Assembly: GCF_003625485.1 (NCBI RefSeq)
Contig: NZ_RAIR01000001.1
Span: forward strand, 620,001 to 684,000
DNA length: 64,000 bases
Source: Butyrivibrio sp. CB08
GTDB lineage: Bacteria > Bacillota > Clostridia > Lachnospirales > Lachnospiraceae
Direction: 5' to 3'
Shown: positions 57,667 through 64,000 of the stretch, piece after piece
Layout of the letters: every line of letters begins with the position of its first letter
Position numbering within the stretch: the first letter of the stretch is position 1
Made by a program: the position numbers and the translations under genes
Notes under the pieces: model-generated
Seen by the model: the letters and a program-made list of their open reading frames with translations, nothing else
What the model was told of the DNA's origin: nothing
The model's database searches: none

Positions 57667-59184
57667 ATGAAAAAAGCACTGCGGGGCTCAGTAATAGGGC
57701 TGATTGCAATTGCCTTGTTGCTGGTGGCAGTTTATGTCCTTCTGGGGTTTTATTACATGGTTGGTTTTCCATGTTTTACCTGGATCAATGGTGTATATTG
57801 CACCGGCAAAACTGTCTCTGAAGTTAATGAAGAACTTATCCAGAATAGCGCCTACGAAGGCATAGCTATTCTGGATCAAAGTGGTGCAAGGCTTTTTGTC
57901 AGCGCAGATGATGCTGACATGTCTATTGATTATACAGATTCTCTCAATGAGGTTTTCTATAGCAGGAACCCATTTCTTTGGGGGTTCTATGTCTTTAAGA
58001 ATCTAAGTATCCAGTATGAACCAACAGTATATATCAACAGGAATAAGGTTATAGCTCTAGTCTCTGACTGGGAGATCTTTGTGGAGCCCACAGATCTTGA
58101 GTGCAGTATCGAGAAAACAGCTGATGGCTATACTCTTGTTAATGGCTTTGTTCAGGTGCCGGTTAAGGATGTGGTGGTTGAAAAAGCTTTTAATGCCATG
58201 GTAAAAAGAGAGAGCGTCCTAGACCTTACTGATATGGAGGACTGTTATGAGATACTTGACCTTAGGGATGAAGAGAAGGAGAAGGTAGAGCTCTTTTCCA
58301 AGGTCGAGAAACTTCAGGACATGGATATTGTTTATCTTGTTGGAGGAGATAGCATAACCCTTACAAGGGGCAGAGCCAGTGACTTTATCCTTACAGAAAA
58401 AGATATCCAGACAGCCCTGGAGGAACAGGTAAATGCCAAGAAGCCTGGTAATGGCTTGTTTATTATTGATGGAGCAGAGCAGAAACTTTCAGAGGAAGAT
58501 GAGATAAATACTTTTGAAGGGATAGCTGTTGATAAAAATGGCAATCCAATTGTCAGTGAGAGTAAGATGTATGCATTTCTTAAAGGAGTAGCTGACAGCC
58601 ATGATACTTCCTGGATGATGGACAGATACAGAAATGGTGAGGGAGAAGAAGTCATCGTCAACGATAACAGCAAAGGCGATGGAACGATTTATGATATAAA
58701 CTCAGAGTTTGAGTATCTAAAGGGTGCTGTTACAACTGGAGAGGGCCTTACTGGCACCAGAGACCTTCAGTTATCAGAAAGCGCATCTATTTATAATGCC
58801 AAAGAGCAGCTTGGCAATACCTATATAGAAGTCAATATGGGAGACCAGGTTCTTCATTACTATGTAGATGGCGAGCTAAATATGGAGATGCCTGTTGTAA
58901 CAGGTAATGTAAATCGCGGAAGAGGAACGCCAACAGGAATATACCCTGTATATAATAAGAGGTATCACACTTATCTGCGCGGCGTAGATTATGTATCTTA
59001 CGTCAACTACTGGCTTGGTGTTCACAAGGGAGTTGGTATCCACGATGCAAACTGGCGCAGTAAGTTTGGGGAGGAGATCTATAAAGTAGATGGATCTCAC
59101 GGCTGTATAAACTGTCCTGAATCCTCGGTTTCAGTTCTGTGGGAAGTAGTTGATGTGGGAACACCGGTAATCCTGTATTATTAA
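57667..59184 (+). CDS. Membrane-anchored L,D-transpeptidase (YkuD)
   Basis: A cell-wall cross-linking enzyme of 505 residues. One membrane helix (about 8-32) is followed by a peptidoglycan-binding, YoaR/PG-binding-4-like region (about 50-330). The YkuD domain (about 375-505) has the catalytic motif SHGCINCP with His478 and Cys480. It makes 3-3 links or attaches proteins to peptidoglycan, outside the membrane. TAGGAG precedes the ATG. It lies 36 bases after ilvB with no terminator between, so read-through expression is likely. Confidence 0.93.
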   Translation: MKKALRGSVIGLIAIALLLVAVYVLLGFYYMVGFPCFTWINGVYCTGKTVSEVNEELIQNSAYEGIAILDQSGARLFVSADDADMSIDYTDSLNEVFYSRNPFLWGFYVFKNLSIQYEPTVYINRNKVIALVSDWEIFVEPTDLECSIEKTADGYTLVNGFVQVPVKDVVVEKAFNAMVKRESVLDLTDMEDCYEILDLRDEEKEKVELFSKVEKLQDMDIVYLVGGDSITLTRGRASDFILTEKDIQTALEEQVNAKKPGNGLFIIDGAEQKLSEEDEINTFEGIAVDKNGNPIVSESKMYAFLKGVADSHDTSWMMDRYRNGEGEEVIVNDNSKGDGTIYDINSEFEYLKGAVTTGEGLTGTRDLQLSESASIYNAKEQLGNTYIEVNMGDQVLHYYVDGELNMEMPVVTGNVNRGRGTPTGIYPVYNKRYHTYLRGVDYVSYVNYWLGVHKGVGIHDANWRSKFGEEIYKVDGSHGCINCPESSVSVLWEVVDVGTPVILYY

Positions 59185-59192
59185 AAAACTGA

Positions 59193-59369
59193 TCTGATCC
59201 ACCAGTGTTTATGCATTGGTGGATTTTTGAAGGCGCGGAATATGCAATCGCTCATGTTCTTCCTGGTGGAAAATGTGAAATTTTGAAAGATAATGATGAC
59301 GATCCACATACAATTTCTTTCCCGGTTTCAGCAGGATATGGAGCATATGCTCTTGTAAGAATTAAATAA
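59193..59369 (+). pseudogene. Short coding remnant, C-terminal fragment of an unidentified protein
   Basis: A frame open from 59193 to the TAA at 59367-59369 gives 58 codons with local codon use like real genes. It ends FPVSAGYGAYALVRIK, which looks like a beta-sandwich C-terminus. The first codons run through the terminator stem, there is no ribosome site, and the only ATG is at 59211. I read it as the 3' remnant of a deleted gene; a 52-residue real protein cannot be excluded. The parent family is not recognised. Confidence 0.35.
59197..59228 (+). terminator. Terminator after the L,D-transpeptidase gene
   Basis: An 11-bp stem, ATCCACCAGTG (59197-59207) with CATTGGTGGAT (59214-59224), has one G-U pair and is followed by TTTT. 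Confidence 0.85.
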
Positions 59370-59401
59370 TCCATATTAGACATTTCATATATACAAAATA
59401 G

Positions 59402-59438
59402 AGCAAGGAAGAGGGGTTAGTCCTCTTCCTTGCTTTTT
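59402..59438 (+). terminator. Second terminator, downstream of the remnant
   Basis: A perfect 13-bp stem, AGCAAGGAAGAGG (59402-59414) with CCTCTTCCTTGCT (59422-59434), has a seven-base loop and is followed by TTTT. It probably belonged to the gene whose end is left at 59193-59369. Confidence 0.95.
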
Positions 59439-59542
59439 GTTTTAGTCTGTTTTGATATAACATTAAGATTAAAATCACTCCACAAAAACGACAAAAAACA
59501 TCAAAGGAAAAATTAAATAACAAACATTATGGAATGACGTTA

Positions 59543-59570
59543 TTGACAAAATTTTTTTTGCGTTTACAAT
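59543..59570 (+). promoter_or_regulatory. Sigma-A promoter for serC-serA
   Basis: TTGACA (59543-59548) and TACAAT (59565-59570) are separated by 16 bases. The leader to the TTG start is about 45 bases. No T-box fits in this space. Confidence 0.75.
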
Positions 59571-59620
59571 TAACTTTAAGTTATTAAAGTGAAAAAGTAA
59601 TACTAAGGAGGAGATTTAAA

Positions 59621-60703
59621 TTGTCACGAGTTTATAATTTTTCAGCTGGTCCGGCAGTACTTCCGGAAGAGGTATTAAAACAGGCTGCAGCAGAGATGCT
59701 TGATTACAATGGATGTGGAATGTCCATCAATGAGATGAGTCACAGATCCAAGACCTTTGACAGCGTTATTGAGACTGCAGAGCAGGATATCAGAGATCTT
59801 ATGAACATTCCTGACAATTATAAGGTTCTCTTTTTACAGGGCGGAGCAAGCCAGCAGTTCGCAGCTGTTCCTCTTAACCTTATGAAGAATGGCAAGGCTG
59901 GTTATATCATCACAGGTCAGTGGGCTAAAAAGGCTTATCAGGAAGCTCAGAAGTATGGAGAGGCTATAGAGCTTGCATCAAGTGCAGACAAGACCTTCTC
60001 ATATATTCCTGACTGCTCAAATCTTGATATCTCTGATGATCTTGACTATGTATATATCTGCGAGAACAACACAATCTACGGAACCAAGTTCAAGACGCTC
60101 CCTGATACTAAGGGCAAGATTCTTGTGTCTGACGTTTCTTCATGCTTCCTTTCTGAGCCGGTTGATGTATCCAAGTATGGTGTTATCTACGGCGGTGTTC
60201 AGAAGAACGTAGGACCTGCTGGTCTTGTTATCAGCATCATCAGAGAAGATCTCATCACAGATGATGTTCCTGCTTATACACCTACAATGCTCAAGTGGAA
60301 GACTCAGGCTGACAATGGCTCTTTATACAACACTCCTAACTGCTGGAGCATCTATATGTGCGGTCTTGTATTTAAGTGGCTTAAACAGCAGGGCGGTCTT
60401 GCAGAGATGAAGAAGAGAAATGAAGAGAAGGCTGCAGTTCTCTATGACTATCTTGATCAGAGCAAGATGTTCAAGGGAACAGTAAGACCTGAGGATCGTT
60501 CTCTTATGAATGTTCCATTTGTTACTGATTCTGAGGATCTCAATGCCAAGTTTATCAAGGAGGCTACAGCTGCTGGATTTGTAAGCCTTAAGGGACACAG
60601 AACAGTTGGTGGTATGAGAGCAAGTATCTACAACGCTATGCCTATCGAGGGTGTTAAGAAGCTTGTAGAGTTCATGGATAAGTTTGAGAAAGAAAACGCA
60701 TAA
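59621..60703 (+). CDS. serC: Phosphoserine aminotransferase
   Basis: SerC transaminates 3-phosphohydroxypyruvate to phosphoserine with PLP. The 360-residue protein starts YNFSAGPAVLPEEVL, has LFLQGGASQQFA, and the PLP lysine is Lys195 in YGGVQKNVGPAGL. It ends with RASIYNAMPIEGVKKL. The start is a TTG at 59621, twelve bases after AAGGAGGAG, and the family N-terminus aligns exactly there. It forms an operon with serA; serB is not in the window. Confidence 0.97.
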   Translation: MSRVYNFSAGPAVLPEEVLKQAAAEMLDYNGCGMSINEMSHRSKTFDSVIETAEQDIRDLMNIPDNYKVLFLQGGASQQFAAVPLNLMKNGKAGYIITGQWAKKAYQEAQKYGEAIELASSADKTFSYIPDCSNLDISDDLDYVYICENNTIYGTKFKTLPDTKGKILVSDVSSCFLSEPVDVSKYGVIYGGVQKNVGPAGLVISIIREDLITDDVPAYTPTMLKWKTQADNGSLYNTPNCWSIYMCGLVFKWLKQQGGLAEMKKRNEEKAAVLYDYLDQSKMFKGTVRPEDRSLMNVPFVTDSEDLNAKFIKEATAAGFVSLKGHRTVGGMRASIYNAMPIEGVKKLVEFMDKFEKENA

Positions 60704-60715
60704 TAGGGGGATAAA

Positions 60716-61885
60716 ATGTACAAGTACAAATGCTTAAATCCAATCGCCAAGATTGGTCTTAATAATTTCACGGATCAGTACGAGACAGTTGATAACGTTG
60801 ACGATGCTGAGGGTATTCTGGTAAGAAGTGCCAACATGCTTGAGATGGAGTTTTCAGACACTCTTCTTGCAATCGCAAGAGCTGGTGCTGGTGTTAACAA
60901 CATTCCTCTCGACAGATGTGCTGAGAAAGGTATTGTTGTTTTCAATACTCCAGGCGCTAATGCCAACGGCGTAAAAGAGATGGTTCTTGCTTCTATGCTC
61001 ATCGCATCAAGAGACATCATCGGTGGAACAGAGTGGGTTAAGGCTAACGCTGGTGATCCTGATATTGCCAAGATCACAGAGAAGGCAAAAAAGAAATTTG
61101 CTGGTACAGAGATCTTTGGTAAGAAGCTTGGTATCATCGGACTTGGAGCTATCGGTGTCCGTGTTGCTAACTCAGCAAGACAGCTTGGCATGGAAGTATA
61201 TGGCTATGATCCATATCTTTCAATCGATGCAGCCTGGAGGCTTTCTTCTGATGTTAAGCACGTAACTAATGTGGATGACATCTATTCAAAGTGTGATATT
61301 ATCACAATCCATGTTCCTGCTCTTGACTCAACAAAGGGTATGATCAATAAGGATGCCATTGCCAAGATGAAGAAGGGTGTTATCATCATCAACCTTGCGA
61401 GAGATATTCTCTGCAATGAAGTTGATGTTCTTGCTGGTATCAATTCAGGCAAGATCAGGAAGTATGTTACTGACTTCCCAAATCCTGTTATCGCAGGTCA
61501 CGATGGATGTATCGTTATTCCTCACCTTGGAGCTTCTACAGAGGAGTCAGAGGACAACTGTGCTGTTAAGGCTGTTCTTGAGATGAAGGATTATCTTGAG
61601 AATGGTAACATCAACAATTCAGTAAATCTTCCTAACTGCGACATGGGCGTATGCCATGGACCAAGAGTTGGTATCTTCCACAAGAACGTGGCGAACATGA
61701 TTGGTCAGTTCACAACAGTATTCGGCAATATGGGCATGAACATCTCTGACATGACCAACAAGTCAAGAGGTGACTATGCTTACACACTTATCGACCTTGA
61801 AGAGAAGGTAACTCCTGAGATCGTTAAAAAGCTTTCTAAGATTGACGGCGTTATCAGAGTAAGAGTCGTAAGAGAAGACGTTTAA
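60716..61885 (+). CDS. serA: D-3-phosphoglycerate dehydrogenase
   Basis: SerA oxidises 3-phosphoglycerate with NAD, the first step of serine synthesis. In 389 residues it has the substrate-binding ARAGAGVNNIP, the NAD fold LGIIGLGAIGVRVANSARQLG, catalytic His in VIPHLGASTEESE, and a C-terminal ACT domain (about 318-389) that probably gives serine feedback. A GGGGG site precedes the ATG, 12 bases after serC. Confidence 0.97.
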   Translation: MYKYKCLNPIAKIGLNNFTDQYETVDNVDDAEGILVRSANMLEMEFSDTLLAIARAGAGVNNIPLDRCAEKGIVVFNTPGANANGVKEMVLASMLIASRDIIGGTEWVKANAGDPDIAKITEKAKKKFAGTEIFGKKLGIIGLGAIGVRVANSARQLGMEVYGYDPYLSIDAAWRLSSDVKHVTNVDDIYSKCDIITIHVPALDSTKGMINKDAIAKMKKGVIIINLARDILCNEVDVLAGINSGKIRKYVTDFPNPVIAGHDGCIVIPHLGASTEESEDNCAVKAVLEMKDYLENGNINNSVNLPNCDMGVCHGPRVGIFHKNVANMIGQFTTVFGNMGMNISDMTNKSRGDYAYTLIDLEEKVTPEIVKKLSKIDGVIRVRVVREDV

Positions 61886-61909
61886 TTTAAGAAAATATAG
61901 TAAAATAGT

Positions 61910-61953
61910 GGGAGAGATTTTGTGCTTCGCAAGGTCTCTCCTTATATTTTTTT
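61910..61953 (+). terminator. Terminator after serA
   Basis: GGGAGAGA (61910-61917) pairs with TCTCTCC (61935-61941), and the stem continues inward with TTTTG and CAAGG. It is followed by a T-rich run (61942-61953). The DUF1015 gene starts 18 bases later with its own ribosome site, so partial read-through is possible. Confidence 0.8.
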
Positions 61954-61970
61954 GATGGAGGATATGAAAA

Positions 61971-63221
61971 ATGGCGGATATCAGACCTTTTAAAGCGTAC
62001 AGACCGGCAACTGACAAGGTGGAGAAGATCGCAGCTCTCCCCTATGACGTATATAACAGACAGGAGGCCAGAGAGGTTGTAGAAAAGAATCCTGATTCTT
62101 TCCTTACAATCGACAGACCAGAGACATTCTTTGAGCCTGATCATGACATGTATGCTCCTGAAGTATATGAAAGAGCAGCAAAAGAGCTCAGAGACAGAAT
62201 GGCCAAGGGAGATTTTATCCAGGATGAAGAAAACTGCTACTACATCTATGAGCTTACATTTAAGGGCAGAAGTCAGACAGGAATTGTAGCGCTTTCTTCT
62301 GTAGATGATTACTTAAACGGAGTGATCAAAAAACACGAGAACACCAGAGAAGAAAAGGAAAAAGACAGGATCGAACACGTCTATACCTGCAAGGCTCAGA
62401 CTGGTCCTATTTTTCTGTGCTATAGAGAAAACAAGACTATAAGCGAGATCGTAAACAAGGTAAAGAGTGTTGATGAGCCTGTTTATGACTTTGTTTCAGA
62501 TGGGGATGTAAGAAATAGAGTATGGCTTATGGAAGATGAAGATGAGAACAACATGATAAGCCGCGTATTTACTACAATTAACGATATCTATATCGCTGAT
62601 GGTCACCACAGATGTGCTTCTGCAGTAAAGGTGGGCCTTAAGATGAGAGAGGAAGGAAAGGGAAGCCTTAAGGGCAAGCAGCAGTCTGACTACTTCCTGT
62701 CAGTTCTTTTCCCTGATTCTGAGCTTATGATCATGGATTACAACAGGGTTGTAAAGGATCTGAATGGTTTTTCTGAAGAGGAATTCCTTAATAAGATAAA
62801 AGAGAAGTTTGATGTTGCTGCTGAGTCAGAGGCTGTTAAGCCTGATAAGAAGGCTTCGTTTGGAATGTACCTTAATAAGAAGTGGTACAGATTAACTGCG
62901 CATAAGGATCTTTTGAAGGATGATGCTGTTGAGGGCCTTGATGTATCTATACTTCAGAATGAAGTTCTTTCTCCAATCCTGGGAATCGGAGATCCAAGGA
63001 CTGATAAGAGAATTGACTTTGTTGGCGGAATAAGGGGACTTTCTGAACTTGAAAAGAGAGCTGACAGTGATATGTGTCTTGCCTTCTCCATGTATCCGAC
63101 TTCAATTTCAGAACTTTTTGAAGTGGCAGATGCGAAAAGGCTCATGCCTCCTAAGTCAACATGGTTTGAACCAAAACTTCTCAGTGGTTTATTCATCCAT
63201 GACATTTGTGGTAAGATATAA
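61971..63221 (+). CDS. DUF1015-family protein
   Basis: A 416-residue soluble protein of the DUF1015 family, whose function is not settled. It begins IRPFKAYRPATDKVEKIAALPYDVYN (core RPFKAYRP and LPYDVY), with the conserved IADGHHRCASAV in the middle, both diagnostic. In anaerobes it often sits next to serC-serA, as here, so a link with serine metabolism is widely suggested but unproven. GGAGG precedes the ATG. Confidence 0.93.
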   Translation: MADIRPFKAYRPATDKVEKIAALPYDVYNRQEAREVVEKNPDSFLTIDRPETFFEPDHDMYAPEVYERAAKELRDRMAKGDFIQDEENCYYIYELTFKGRSQTGIVALSSVDDYLNGVIKKHENTREEKEKDRIEHVYTCKAQTGPIFLCYRENKTISEIVNKVKSVDEPVYDFVSDGDVRNRVWLMEDEDENNMISRVFTTINDIYIADGHHRCASAVKVGLKMREEGKGSLKGKQQSDYFLSVLFPDSELMIMDYNRVVKDLNGFSEEEFLNKIKEKFDVAAESEAVKPDKKASFGMYLNKKWYRLTAHKDLLKDDAVEGLDVSILQNEVLSPILGIGDPRTDKRIDFVGGIRGLSELEKRADSDMCLAFSMYPTSISELFEVADAKRLMPPKSTWFEPKLLSGLFIHDICGKI

Positions 63222-63250
63222 ATATATTGATAACTTATGGAGGGATTACC

Positions 63251-64000
63251 GTGAATAATAAACTGTACAAGATGATGAACTGGCCTGAAATCGAAGAGAT
63301 CATTTATTCTGATGGTGATGATCCCCACAGAATATTGGGCGCCCATAAGGTCGGCAATAACTTCCTTATCCAGGCGTTTTATCCAGATGCTCTTTCTATC
63401 AAGGTTTACATCGAGAACAGCAAAAAGAGCTATGAAATGGAACTTGCTGATGAGGCTGGTTTCTTTGCCGTGATCGTACCCTATGTAGACAAGCTAAAAT
63501 ATCATCTGCTTATCACTGATGCAGATGGCAATGAGACCAAGGTCTACGATCCATATGCCTTTGGCCCTCTCATGGACAGAGAGGATTTCATCAAGCTTGG
63601 AAGCGGTATCCACTTTAAGATATATGAAAAGATGGGCGCTCATCCCATGAAGAGGAACGGGATAGAGGGCTGTGAATTTGCGGTTTGGGCTCCTTCTGCT
63701 GCAAGAGTCAGTGTTATTGGTGATTTCAATAACTGGGATGGCAGAATATGTCAGATGCACAGACTTGATCCAATAGGTGTGTTTGAGATATTCATTCCTG
63801 GTGCCAAGGTTGGCGATGGCTATCAGTTTGAGATCAAGACCAGAAATGGACTTATCTTAAAAAGACCTGATCCATATGCAATTCAGTCCAAGGGAGAGAA
63901 TGGCGTTATTTCCGTTATAACCAAGACTCCATCCTTTAACTGTACTGATGAAAAGTGGATAGCAGGCAGAAAGAACCTCAATTTGGATGAGGATCCTGTT
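63251..64000 (+). CDS. glgB: 1,4-alpha-glucan branching enzyme, N-terminal part (cut by window end)
   Basis: The frame opens at a GTG at 63251, with ATGGAGGG nine bases upstream, and stays open for 250 codons to the window end. It starts with a branching-enzyme N-domain (residues 1 to about 105, with DPHRILGAHK and YDPYAFGP), then LGSGIHFKIYEKMGAHP. A CBM48 domain (about 138-225) follows with FAVWAPSAARVSVIGDFNNWDGR. The catalytic GH13 barrel lies beyond the window. It branches glycogen, consistent with storage of glycogen in rumen Lachnospiraceae. Confidence 0.93.
   Translation, partial: MNNKLYKMMNWPEIEEIIYSDGDDPHRILGAHKVGNNFLIQAFYPDALSIKVYIENSKKSYEMELADEAGFFAVIVPYVDKLKYHLLITDADGNETKVYDPYAFGPLMDREDFIKLGSGIHFKIYEKMGAHPMKRNGIEGCEFAVWAPSAARVSVIGDFNNWDGRICQMHRLDPIGVFEIFIPGAKVGDGYQFEIKTRNGLILKRPDPYAIQSKGENGVISVITKTPSFNCTDEKWIAGRKNLNLDEDPV

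Overview
The window is a gene-dense, low-to-moderate GC chromosomal stretch of an anaerobic Gram-positive bacterium. The best guess is Lachnospiraceae, in or near Butyrivibrio/Pseudobutyrivibrio. The placement is inference from gene content and order: Clostridia-type one-carbon genes, an NfnAB-type transhydrogenase, potABCD with fused-operon spacing, strong AGGAGG ribosome sites, many TTG/GTG starts, and a tmRNA gene without an encoded CCA. I see no rRNA, tRNA, insertion sequence, prophage or CRISPR array. Almost everything reads as vertically inherited housekeeping sequence.

Layout. 1-5.9 kb: end of a DUF4153 membrane protein, gpmI, secG, rnr and smpB. 5.9-10 kb: a small signalling island (an HPt protein, a two-receiver response regulator, and an HD-GYP/GGDEF protein) with the tmRNA gene ssrA in its middle; smpB and ssrA, partners in trans-translation, lie 1.5 kb apart. 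10-18.4 kb: proB, an unknown protein on the minus strand, ftsK/spoIIIE, fhs, folD and a zinc-ribbon membrane protein. 18.5-20.8 kb: nfnA-nfnB. 21-31.4 kb: a long plus-strand run with a MORN-like membrane protein, rlmH, phoH-family ATPase, a short HD-domain membrane protein in the usual pgpH position, ybeY, a MATE-type flippase, two FAD proteins, 5-formyl-THF cyclo-ligase and an AraC regulator.

31.4-38 kb: a sugar-uptake locus (lipoprotein binding protein, two permeases, GH2 beta-galactosidase) just downstream of the AraC gene. 38-41.5 kb: proA, a tandem class II aldolase-fold protein and an S66 peptidase. 41.6-42.3 kb: an unrecognised secreted protein. 42.4-46.1 kb: potABCD on the minus strand. 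46.3-51.4 kb: a beta-propeller lactonase, aroC (minus strand), a VanY-type peptidase, tgt and yajC. 51.4-57.6 kb: leuB, a GT-C membrane protein, ilvD and ilvB. 57.7-59.2 kb: an L,D-transpeptidase. 59.2-59.6 kb: a short gap with two terminators, a coding remnant and the serC promoter. 59.6-64 kb: serC, serA, a DUF1015 protein and the 5' part of glgB, cut by the window end.

Together the genes cover glycolysis, C1 and redox metabolism, amino-acid synthesis (Pro, Ser, branched-chain, chorismate), galactoside and polyamine uptake, envelope remodelling and RNA quality control. I found no clearly new multi-gene system. The points most worth a second look are: the orphan phosphorelay beside the HD-GYP/GGDEF protein; a shortened PgpH-like protein with missing HD-site residues; a possible leaderless rnr mRNA; the hairpin and mini-ORF before the HD-GYP gene; the tandem aldolase protein; the palindrome over the pot promoter; and the unknown proteins at 10890 and 41609.
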